From NCBI RefSeq assembly GCF_008831285.2, contig NC_045143.1, positions 16,466,464 to 16,530,463 on the forward strand: a stretch of 64,000 nucleotides of DNA. The letters run 5' to 3'. The notes below the pieces were generated by a model. It worked only from the letters and a program-made list of their open reading frames with translations, ran no database searches and was not told the DNA's origin. A program made the translations under genes and the position numbers. The DNA comes from Nymphaea colorata. Taxonomy: Eukaryota; Streptophyta; Magnoliopsida; Nymphaeales; Nymphaeaceae. Shown in pieces: positions 23,077 to 32,940 of this stretch (position 1 is its first letter; every line of letters starts with the position of its first letter).

Positions 23077-24501
23077 GGGGCACAGCTCAAACAGGTAAGG
23101 TTGGGAAGTGTTAAGTAGGGTGTCTTCAAATTGACTCAAAGGGTTATTCTCATGCATCGAAATGAATCTTATGTGCAAAGTAAAGCATGGGGAGATGTCA
23201 TTGCTTGGTACCAATGCAATTCTGGACTCTAATAACAAAAAGAAAAAAGAAAGAAAGGAGAAGAGAACGAAGAATTGCTCGAGTGGTAAAATTAGTCATC
23301 CTGCTCAACAGGGGCGGAGGGTAACTTTCATTTCGTAAGCATGTCTTTTTTCCCGTTAATTTTGGCCAAGGCAAGAAAAAGTTGCCGTGGCCCGTGACAT
23401 CATGAAAAATTGCCACTTCACCTCCCATCGGCAACTCCGCTGGTCATTAGCATCAAACCTCCGAAGGCTAACAAAGGGGTATTGTACCGGAAGAGGGGCA
23501 ACTCGAAAGTTCTTTTGCAATATGGTTCCTCACAAGATGGTCTCTGTTTCTAAACGCCCCCCCGTATTTCACATACATCACTATTTTTTCACATTTCAAT
23601 ATAACTTAAAAACAATGTAAGGTTATTTGTTGTTTGCTATAGATTCAATTGTCCATATTTTTTTATAAATTTTACTGGAAAATTTGAACAAACCGCTACA
23701 TTTAGCTTAAGGTTTTTGCTTTCCTAACTCAAAGAAATAACATATAAAATAAATACGAGTTTTTAGGTTAACAACAATGTTATGCTCCTGGAAAGGTGAA
23801 AAAATTAATAGCATAAAGAAATCCTTTTCGTGTGCCTATTTGCACGAACCAGTTTCCGGAAAACATTAAAAAAAAAAAAAAGGTAGACCATGAAACAAAA
23901 GTTAGTCTTACATTAAAATAAATTTTTGTGATGGACATGTAGTGCAGCTTTCAAGCTGCATAACGCACACACACACACACTCTCTCTCTTTCATTGTTGA
24001 AAACACAATGTATTATATATACACACTAAGACCAGAAGACATGAAAAAAGAAAAAAGAAAAGCAACGGAAAAGGAAAAGGAAAAAAGGGTTAGGTTTAGA
24101 ATTTCACAGGTTGCGGGTTTAAAATTCAGGTTGTGCGTCTTCCCCAACAGGCAAAGAGAGGAAGAGAGAGATTTATGGGGCTGAAGGATCTACAGGATTT
24201 TCTTCTCTCAGCCCGTCACATTGCGACCTCCTTAAAATCCCTCTCCCTTAATTGAGTAAATCAAATGGAAGGTACTAGTATTTTAGTTCTGATCTGATGT
24301 AATAATAAAAAGCCAATGCTTCAAGCAAACTAAGCCCCATATATAATTAAGTACCACAAACCAATTGTATTCATATATATATCAAGACATAATTGCACAC
24401 ATAAAAGCGTGCAGAACAGAGAAAGAAGAATGAATTGAACATAAGAAATTGATACGTGTGTGTATATATACCTGCGAAGTCTTCTGCAAGGCCGTGACTG
24501 C

Positions 24502-24939
24502 TCAGCAGCACTGCCCACCATCCTTCAGGGTCGGTTCAACGGATTTCTTCTTGAAGGCCTGGGTTCCAAAGAGCCAGTAGCCCACTCCATGGCCAACGAC
24601 GGCCACGATCACCACCCCCAAATTGAACGACATGACCGCAAGCATCACGCAGTATGCAAAGAACACACGGAACCCGTAGACGACGGCTTGGAAGAAGCCA
24701 GTGGGGATGGGGTTGAGGCCAGGCTTCTGGTTGGTCTTCAGAAAGGCCAGCCACTCGACGATGACTGCCCCCAAGAAGACAATGATCAGGGAGAGTATGT
24801 ACTGGCCGAGGCTGGTGCCCGGCCAGTCAGCGAACAGAATCCACACGTCCTTCCCCCAGTACAAACTCATGTGCATGATCACCTTCTTGCTCGCCGCTGC
24901 CGGTGGTGCACCGCCGTGATCCATTCCTCCCATGTCCAT
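24502..24939 (-). CDS. COPT: Copper transporter, Ctr/COPT family (duplicate A)
   Basis: 145 residues, no intron. The N-terminus is Met/His-rich (MDMGGMDHGG, then IMHMSLYWGKDVWILF), giving copper-binding ligands outside the membrane. Three spans: about 44-67, 88-107 and 108-126. The M-x3-M motif is MLAVM (99-103) and the G-x3-G motif GHGVG (116-120). The C-terminus ends GGQCC, a Cys pair like those thought to hand copper to chaperones inside the cell. The protein is identical to that encoded at 39912-40349. A TATA-like TTATAA lies about 95 bases upstream of the ATG, and the leader contains a CT/GA-rich stretch (24975-24990). Confidence 0.96.
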   Translation of the reverse strand: MDMGGMDHGGAPPAAASKKVIMHMSLYWGKDVWILFADWPGTSLGQYILSLIIVFLGAVIVEWLAFLKTNQKPGLNPIPTGFFQAVVYGFRVFFAYCVMLAVMSFNLGVVIVAVVGHGVGYWLFGTQAFKKKSVEPTLKDGGQCC

Positions 24940-25030
24940 CTCCGAGGGTTTCCGATCTCCTCACCACCAACCCTCTCTCCCTCTCTCTCTGGCTGAGAAT
25001 GCAAGGCATTTGGAACGCTCAATGGCCTCC

Positions 25031-25036
25031 TTATAA
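25031..25036 (-). promoter_or_regulatory. TATA-like box of COPT duplicate A
   Basis: TTATAA (context ATTATAAGG on the minus strand), about 92 bases before the ATG, on a leader rich in GA. The same element is conserved in the other copy. Confidence 0.45.
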
Positions 25037-27324
25037 TTTGTCGAATTCGATGGAGAGTCAATCGCAGGACAAGTTGAAATAAAAATATTAGAGAGAGCGA
25101 AAGTACAAGGCTCGATCACAGGGGACCCAAATCCAAGCACCGCTTCATGTTTAAGTTAAACTTCGACGCAACGACCTGTAGTTACGTTTATATGATTCAA
25201 AATCCTCTTCAAATATAGATTAGTAGGAAATGCCCAGACAATTGGACGCCAAAAAAGCAGCTCATGCGTCGAGCACCAACAATAGTCACACAATGTTTAA
25301 AATAATATTTTGGGCAATATAGTTTGTCAACTTTTAGAATTCCGAAAGACATTTTTCATGTGGGATTAATTGGTTTATAATCTTCGTCACAATGGGAGGC
25401 CAGCAAGCAATTTGAATCATATGCAGTTTGACAACGTCCCTTCTTACGTTTTTTTTTATTACGCAGACATAGGAGGGTGGACGGCGGAGATAGTGTCGTA
25501 TCGTTGTACTACACTAATGAAGTACATTACATATAAAATTGTCCACCGCCACAAGGCAAATGGTACGAGCAAGTAATGGGCCTTCACTTATATATTCAGA
25601 AAGGTGAGCTTTGACTTTCAATGTGAAATATGCCTAACTTGACACGCATATTACGCACACACACTCTCTCGATCGATCTCTCTCCTGGATGTAAAGGATA
25701 GTGCGTTGAAAAGGATGATTACGAGCAGATGCTCTGCAATCAAATCTCTTATCAGTGGCAGTGTTCGTGACTTTGAATTATCTACCCATCATTGTACTTT
25801 CTTTCAAGAGAAACCGTTTTCCGAAACCTTCCGGTGAACTGTCATCAACGTTGGCCCTCCGAATTCCACATACTATTCGACAATTAGTAATCCCCAAAGA
25901 GGTTGGCTGAAGATCAGTGTTGAGCCCAAGGTTTTGAAATTCAAATCTCTCCATGAAAAGTAGACTTTCACCGTCAAAATCAGAGGACTGAGAAGGCCAA
26001 CGACAAACTCAACTTCCTTATAATGGTTTGATGGTGTTCACTATGTAAAAACTCCCAGCGCTGTTTATTTCATTATTTTTTTAGGGGAGTTCATATTCTC
26101 GTTTCCTGAATTTCGTGAGAAAAGGTGGCGATCAATGCCATCTATCATTTGAGGTCATGGTATGCAGATTGGTATAATTAGGGAAATTGAAATCCCCATG
26201 TTCTTCTTTCAGGTACTGCATGGTAGTTGCTTTCATTTTATACTCTTGGTGTGCCCTCAGCTTACTCTGGCTCCGGCCGTCGTCTCTGTAAAGCGCCATC
26301 CTTTTTCGGTTAATGCCGTTTTGTCCTTGCCTTGGGTTTGACTGCAGCATAGCTGGTTAGGACGGCCTTGTGTGGCTGTCATATAAGGCTATCCAGTTGA
26401 CTCCAACTATATAGTTTCTTTCTTGAAATTAAGGGTAGTTTCTGCTGGACTTTAGGTCCGATATTTAACTCAAACAAGGCTTTTCCATGGTTTCACTTGA
26501 TTAATTAATGGCATAGACAGATTCAAGGCTTCGTTCGATACCCAACAGTGTTAGTAAAACCTCAGTAGTATGATATTGCATTTCATATTCTTGATCAGTG
26601 TTATTCATGTGCAGATGATTGTTATGAGATGTTTCATGATCAACTGACCAGGATTAAATCTTGTTATGTTCGGAGAGTAGTGCTTCACGTACGTGAATAA
26701 GAAAAATTTATACTGGGCCAAAACAACGTGCGTTACAAAAGACAGTTCAGTTCCACAGGAACAACAAGGTTAGGCCTCCAATCAGATTTTTCAAAAAGAA
26801 CTAAGCGCTAGAATAATAGCTATATTATTGAGGAAAGAACTAAGAAGCCGAAGTAAGATGTCAGTGTCACGATGGGTCTCTTCTCCCATTAAACAAACAA
26901 TCTGAATGAAGATCCAGTGCTGAAAATACACATATGGCTCCCTCTCTCAGAACGTGGACGATGACCACCTGAACTCACCAAGAAATGGTCAAACCAGGAG
27001 CTCTTCTGCAGCTTCCCTTCTGAGAAAATCACAATTAGTCGTCGTGATCATAAAGAAACCATTTGCAAGTTGCACGGAAAGAGACTCCAACTAAATTTAT
27101 GTTAATGAAAAGTAAACATTTGCTAAGAAGGACATCTGTAACATTAGAAAGAGAATTTGATTGACTTCCATGAAGAATCAAAATTCCAGAATCACACGTT
27201 GAAGCAGATGCACATTCTGTATGTACCATCTAATGCAGAGACTAGAAAAAACAAAAGCGACAGACTCCGATAGTCGTACGTATAGAGCAGGAGTTGAAAC
27301 AGTTAACCATAATGATCTTACCTC

Positions 27325-28225
27325 TCACCACGCGGCCGTTGGCTCGACGGCTGTGGTAGCCGTGGAGGAGGCGGGAGCTTTTTCTGGGATGTAGTAGGCA
27401 GGGACCCAGTTGATGTCGACGATGTGGGACCCAGCTGCAGTCTGCTGGATTGCTTGTTCTGAGAGGGAGTAGGCAGGGACGAGAACGGCCCGGTTACTCA
27501 AAGGTTCCTCAAGAGTCAAGCCTTGGTTCAACACGGCACGCTCTGCACACACTCGCCCACTGCCCAAGAGTAGAGAGCAAGTCAATTAGAAAGTGAACAA
27601 CAAAAGAGATAGCTTAGATATAGAGAAAGAGTAGTACCAATCTTCTCGTGTGTAAAATAATATCACGGCTATGCTTCTTGACAAGATTTAGAATAATCTG
27701 TGACCGAGGCAACTCCCACCGAGGCATGTACAATATACTCATGAAGCAAAAAATAAAAATTAGAGAGTTAACCATAAACATCTTTACCTCTCAACACGTT
27801 CGAGGATGTCCAAAAGGATGGCCCGAACCGTGTCGCTAATCTGTGACTGAGGCAACTCCCACCTGTGTACAATATACTCGTGTATACTCATGAAGAAAAA
27901 ATAAAAATTAGAGCCAGAGGTAACCATAATCGTATTTACCTCTCCACAAATTGTATACAACGTTCAAGGACGTCGTCAAGGGTGGCCGGAACTGTGTAGC
28001 TAATCTGTGACTGAGGCAACTCCCACCTGTGTGCAATATACTCATGTAAACCCATGAAGCAAAAATAAAAAATTGGAGAGAGAGTTAACCATAATGATCT
28101 TACCTCTCAACCACTTGGACACAACGTTCAAGGGTGGCCATTAAGCTTGATACCCTGGAAGGCCTCCTTGCTCTTCGAGCAGCAAAAACTGGAGTAGCAA
28201 AAAAAGAAGTGAGAAGGGCAGCCAT
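27325..28225 (-). CDS. Unrecognised small protein gene with tandemly duplicated symmetric exons
   Basis: My model has four exons: 28104-28225, 27940-28026, 27788-27862, 27325-27559. All introns are GT/AG and phases agree, giving 172 residues. The start MAALLTSFFATPVFAARRAR looks like an organelle-targeting peptide. Exons two (87 bases) and three (75 bases) are duplicates: both begin WELPQSQIS and end in LER...VE, and the 3' half of exon one has the same motif (MATLERCVQVVER). Their introns are duplicates too, the first two both 77 bases. A fourth exon copy near 27717 has lost its acceptor AG. The last exon ends in a TGA next to another repeat-type donor (GAGAG then GTAAG at about 27320), so the stop may be a secondary one-base change and the gene once longer. 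I recognise no family. It could be a young or decaying gene, or a non-coding transcript; evidence for coding is the preserved phase. Confidence 0.5.
27692..28110 (-). repeat. Tandem array of exon-plus-intron units (about 150-165 bp)
   Basis: Units share GTGGGAGTTGCCTC at the exon start, GAGAGGTAA at the donor, and an intron with GTTAACCATAA, AAAAATAAAAATT and CATGAGTATATTG in minus-strand sense. Clear units lie at about 27940-28103, 27788-27939 and 27692-27787. The intron end and donor occur once more at 27300-27325 without a following exon. This is the array that generates the duplicated exons of the minus-strand gene. Confidence 0.8.
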
Positions 28226-28381
28226 CAATGCGAAGCGAAGGAAGAATTTCAATAATATTGGATGAAAACTAATACAACGTTTGTGCTAGTTATATAGCGC
28301 AGGGTCTTGATCAAAAAGATAACTTGCCGTTTCAACGATATTTGAAACTGATGCCACTAGGAAGTTGGAAAGCAGAACTAT
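28184..28381. repeat. Left arm of a perfect 198-bp inverted repeat
   Basis: Reverse complement of 28595-28792 with no mismatch by eye over 198 bases. It contains the TATA box, leader, ATG and first 14 codons of the minus-strand gene. The spacer (28382-28594) is 213 bases. Confidence 0.95.
28290..28296 (-). promoter_or_regulatory. TATA box, leftward promoter in the inverted repeat
   Basis: TATATAA on the minus strand, 65 bases before the ATG at 28225. Mirror image of the box at 28680-28686. Confidence 0.55.
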
Positions 28382-28430
28382 GCCACTAGGAAGTTGGACA
28401 GCAGAAGCCAGAAACTATGCCACTAAAACA
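28349..28430. repeat. Short direct repeats at the inner edge of the inverted repeat
   Basis: ATGCCACTAGGAAGTTGGA occurs at about 28350 and 28380, and CTATGCCACTA again at about 28415. Two lie at or beyond the left arm's inner end, marking local slippage or repair near the hairpin centre. Confidence 0.6.
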
Positions 28431-28594
28431 AAAATAGAAAAGCGAAAACCAACGCCACTCAGAAGAAAAAGTTGAACCGGATCCGATTTTGCGAAGACGT
28501 CAAACCAGAAACACGGTTCCAAAAAAAGCCGATAACTTCCGCCCAATATCCAGCCGCATCATATGAGATGAAAATATGAGGTCACCGTAGTTAT

Positions 28595-28792
28595 ATAGTT
28601 CTGCTTTCCAACTTCCTAGTGGCATCAGTTTCAAATATCGTTGAAACGGCAAGTTATCTTTTTGATCAAGACCCTGCGCTATATAACTAGCACAAACGTT
28701 GTATTAGTTTTCATCCAATATTATTGAAATTCTTCCTTCGCTTCGCATTGATGGCTGCCCTTCTCACTTCTTTTTTTGCTACTCCAGTTTTT
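28595..28792. repeat. Right arm of the perfect 198-bp inverted repeat
   Basis: Mirror of 28184-28381. Its outer end (28792) is exactly the point where UGT homology begins, so the arm supplies promoter, leader, ATG and 14 codons to the UGT pseudogene. Confidence 0.95.
28680..28686 (+). promoter_or_regulatory. TATA box, rightward promoter in the inverted repeat
   Basis: TATATAA, 65 bases before the ATG at 28751. Mirror of 28290-28296. It would drive the chimeric UGT pseudogene. Confidence 0.55.
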
Positions 28793-30383
28793 CCTCAGGG
28801 CCACATAAACTGCATGCTCAATCTCGCCGAGCTACTCTCCCTCGACGGCGACCTCTGCCTGACCTTCCTCAACTCTGAGCAGAACGACCTACGTCTCCGT
28901 CGGTGCACCGACCTCCACACCCGCCATAGTTCCCGTAAGAACTTACAATTCCGTGTGCAATCACCGACTGGCTGTCGGATGATCACCCCAGGTTGGCGGA
29001 CGATATCCTGGAGATACATGCTTCGCTGAGGACGACGACCAAGAACGTCTTCAGGCAGATGTTAATGGCAGCCCAGGAGGAGGGGGGGATAATATCGGGG
29101 AGAGGTGGCCACCTGTTCATGTCTGATTGTTGATGGGATCATGTCCTTTGCTGCGGATGTCGCTGAGGAACTTGGAATTCCATGCATCTCCTTCAGAACG
29201 ATTAGTGCAGCGAGTTTCTTGGCCTACTTCTGTATACCTTGGCTTGCGGAAGGTGGAGAGATTCCCTTCGGAGGTACCGCAATTTCAGATTGCATTCCCT
29301 CCGACCGTAGGAACTCCGGTTCTATCATTCTTTATTACTCTTTTTGTTTTTTTATTGAGAGTAACAAAGTGCCAAGTTGAGAGGGATTCGCATGATGATG
29401 TATTGGTTAGCAGCTGGTTTTTACGATTTGAAAGATCAAGTTCTTGTTTGGCTTGCAGAAACAACAGACATGGCCCGCATCACGAGATGCATTCTAGGAA
29501 TGGTGGGGGTGGTTCGTCTAAGAGATCTACCCAGCTTCTGCCGGATAAATGACCTGAACGACGACTTGCTTCGCCTCGTCCTGACCGAAACCCACCAGTC
29601 GATGAAGGCAACAGGAATCATCCTCAACACGTTCTACGATCTTGAGGCAGCTGTGCTCGATCGGATGTCCGCTCGTTTCCCCAAAATCTACACCATCGGC
29701 CGGCTCAACGCATTCTTGAAGTGGCGGAACCGGGACCGCCCGGCGACCTTGGGCTCGGCTAGCCTGTGGAAGGAAGACAAAGAGTGGATGGAGTGGCTGG
29801 GGAAGAGGGAAAAGAGGTCGGTGGTGTACATCAACTTTGGCAGCTTCACTCGGATCACTGCGGAGGACATGGTGGAGTTCCTCCATGGCCTGGTTGGTGC
29901 TGGGTTCCCTTTTCTATGGGCGATAAAGCCTGACCTTGTGAAGGGCGAAGTAGGTTCGGTTCCAGCCGTGCTCTTGGAGGCAGCTCAAGAGAAGGGGTGC
30001 CTGGTTGAGTGGGTTCCGCAGGAGGAGGTGCTGTGGGAGGCTTCTTGACGCACAGCAGGTGGAATTCAACCCTTGAGAGCATCCTCTACGGGGTGCCGAT
30101 GCTCTGCTGGCCCTTCTTTGCAGACCAGCAGATCAACAGTAAGTTCGCGAGCCATGTTTGGAGGGTGGGGCTGGACATGAAGGACACCTGCTCAAGGGTG
30201 GTCATTGATAGGTTGGTGAAAGAGTTGATGGGTGAGCAATTGAGGAGGAACGCGATGCGGATGAAGGAGTGTGCATGGAGAAGCATTGAAGAAGGGGGAT
30301 CCTCTAACACCAACTTTCAAAAATTAGTGCAGGATATCAAGATACAGAATCTCAAAGGCTGTATCGACAAAATGCTGAATTGA
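28751..30383 (+). pseudogene. UDP-glycosyltransferase pseudogene (UGT85/UGT709-like) with a foreign 5' end
   Basis: The first 14 codons (MAALLTSFFATPVF) come from the inverted repeat and join in frame to UGT sequence at PQGHINCMLNLAELLSL, where a normal UGT has its own N-terminus ending in FPxxQGHIN. Exon one runs to 29273. An intron (29274-29458, GT/AG) splits it from exon two, which starts TTDMARITRCILGMVG and contains RLRDLPSFCR, a UGT85/UGT709 feature. Breaks: a small indel near 28965, another near 29095-29125, and a 13-base loss at about 30032 inside the PSPG box that removes AHPS and shifts frame. In addition HSGWN has become HSRWN. After the last break the frame continues to a TGA at 30383, parallel to the UGT at the left edge. 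It cannot make a working enzyme. The unusual 5' fusion may be older or younger than the breaks. Confidence 0.9.
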
Positions 30384-32940
30384 GAGGAAGGGCCCAGCTG
30401 CTACTTTAAAGTTTAAACTCAATCGGCAGCTACGTACACTACACATGGCGTCTCTCTCTCTCGTCTCTGCTTCTAGCGGATGTCGATGGTAGTTTGACCC
30501 ACCAAGACAAGCGAAAGTCTTCCTATCATAAACCAGAAGTATTGGGAGAAAATTCCAAAGCATATAATTTGTTAAATTCTTATTTAGTTATTTATTGAGC
30601 ACCATTCTACATTTTGTTCTGAATTTTTTTAAGTTTTATCCACAAGATTAACGAAATAACTTGTTGCTTTGGAAGAAGCGTTCTATACCAGTATTACTTA
30701 TAACAAAATTTCTACCTCAAGTAAGGAAGCTCGCAGAATGGATTCAATTCCGGTCGGCCTAAGAAGTACGCAGAAATTTGTTTGTAAGCCCACGCGTGTA
30801 GATGAAAAAAATGAAGATGACTGATGTACAATTATAATAATCATGAAGAACAGTCGGCAAGCTTTTCAAGATCAGCAACACCTAGCTATGTGCCCAGGAG
30901 CCGAAGTTGATAAAGAAATTCCGAGGCATGGATTCTTGTGGGATCCACAGGACCACATGCGTGTAAGAAACGAGAAGGGTGAAGACTCGTGGGCTGCCAC
31001 TATTGGGTTGTATACACACAATGGATCTTCAACTATTGTATCCGTAGTTCTAAGCCCTGCCACCACCTATTCTATTCTAACCGTGGTAAGATTTGCACCG
31101 ACCTGCCGTTAAGAGCTTCGGTTGGGTGACCAACTGGATGGGACACGCAGCGCAGCTCTACAGTGGTACCCACAAATGTGAACGTGTTCTCTGAACTGCT
31201 GGGGTCCAGTTTACCATAATGCCCTCTTTCGGCGACCTGACTTAAACCGAAGATAACGTGCACTATAAAAATAAAATAAAACAACATAAAATGAAATAAT
31301 GCACATTTTCTATAACCGTGTCCTATGAGTATCTTACGGCCCCCCCCCCCCCCACAAAAAAAGCTCTCATTTATGCGCCTTAATATTTTACACTTTGCTT
31401 TCCAAAAATTTTGGAAGCTGTCTGGTCAATTACGTGGAAAATTAAAAAGGTGGCAAAGCACTACAGTTAAGTCACATCTACAAAGCGTGTTGTGACAGAA
31501 ATCTATGCACTTTATAGATTTTTTAAAAAAAAGTAAATGCTGATTCATGAATTATGAATAAAGCACGGGTGTCCACATCACAACCAATCGGGATTGCAAT
31601 ATGGATATACAAAGCACGGATCCGAAGCTCATGTCCCACAAGATTATTAGGTATCAGTCTGAGAGAAGATCGTACATCAAATTTCAATACAACTGCCTGT
31701 GAAGTCTTGCAATTATTTTTTAAGAAGAAAGCTGAATTATATTTCAAAATTTAGACAAAGAACATAATATCATTTCTTTTTTTTTTTCCCCCTTTATATT
31801 CATTATTAAGCAATTCTAAGAGCATAAACACACATCTTAATTGGAGTAAGAACTCAGAAGTACGTGGGTATCGACCCGAGGACCGTATCGCCAACAGCAG
31901 GATAAGGGTGATCAGCTAGGCCAAAGGACTCAACCAAGGATTAATGGACCATCAGCTGTCACACTAGTTCAATATAATATTTGTCAACTCATGACCAATG
32001 CCTCAGTTGGTCATATATATGTGACCAGCTGGCATGAAAAAAATTGCAATATTTGGTTAGCCACATACCTCCTGTTATTTGGATCTAATCATCCACGAAA
32101 AGTAAGAAGTTACGTTTACCTTCAATGTGAAAAATACACGTACTTGTACTTGACTGACGCCCAACCTAAAAAGAAAACCCAGCTCTTAGTCAGCTAAATG
32201 GCGGTTTCACGTTGTTTCTACTTCTTGCTACCAAGCCAATTTTGGAGCAGGTTTGTGAGAAAGACCAATGCTCCGATTGTAGTACAAATTATAAGTTAAT
32301 TATTTTTCTTTTATGCCTCTATATTAAAAAAAATTACCTCCAGCCGACATCCAATTGTTTTACATATTAAAAAAGAAAGAGTGTCGGCAGTGGAAATTAG
32401 TTCTACAAAATGGCACTTTTTTAAAAGTAAATGATTCTTTTGTTTTATATAAATAAGTTCTTTCTTCTTTAATTTGTCACTTTATTTATAAAAAAAATTG
32501 AATTGTGCTCTTTAAGTAGTGTTTAATAAAAAAACAACACTTTATTCTTGAAACATGTGTTTTAGTAATACCATGATCTTACTTGAAGAAATATAACTCG
32601 ACTAGGTCCACCATTTGATTGTTAGACTTGTAAATTATATTCATATTGCATATGTATATATATATATGTATTTCTAAAACATGTGTTTTAAAAGCGCAAG
32701 TTTTTCTTATTAAATACCCCCTTAAGTGCTCGCATGCATTTGTATGCAATGTTTAAAATACATTTTCTTTTACAATGTGAAGCATAAATAGATTTAGGGC
32801 AATTGTTTTTTGTGAAACATTATGCTTTCAATAATATTTTAAGAAATACAATGGTAAAATTATAACTCTTCAAGTTTCAATGGATTGTGATCTACTGATA
32901 TCTCAAATAGTGGGTTGTACACGTGAGTTCAATGTCTTTT
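30384..32940. other. Spacer after the UGT pseudogene
   Basis: 30384-30890 is homologous to the 3' flank of the UGT at the left edge, in single copy here. A 14-base poly-C lies at 31340-31353. The remainder is AT-rich with no recognisable gene; short frames such as 30843-31112 carry no domain. Confidence 0.55.

Larger units (their letters stand above)
23075..27290. repeat. Duplicated COPT segment, copy 1
   Basis: Matches 38500-42892 in the same orientation. From 23075 to about 25574 the copies look nearly identical: I see two substitutions, one indel of about 36 bases (present near 23810-23850, absent near 39228) and microsatellite differences. Beyond about 25575 differences become frequent and copy 1 lacks several pieces, including 123 bases found at 42201-42323. 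Homology fades at GAGCAGG near 27290. The left edge abuts the truncated Copia element. Confidence 0.92.

Noticed and set aside
24460-24996. 178-codon plus-strand frame over COPT duplicate A (and its twin at 39843-40406)
   Set aside because: Antisense shadow of the COPT coding region; no domain, and it appears in both copies only because the DNA is identical.
27692-28110. Regular repeats resembling a CRISPR-type array
   Set aside because: Plant nuclear DNA; the repeats are exon-plus-intron units with splice sites and coding phase, not short repeats with unique spacers.
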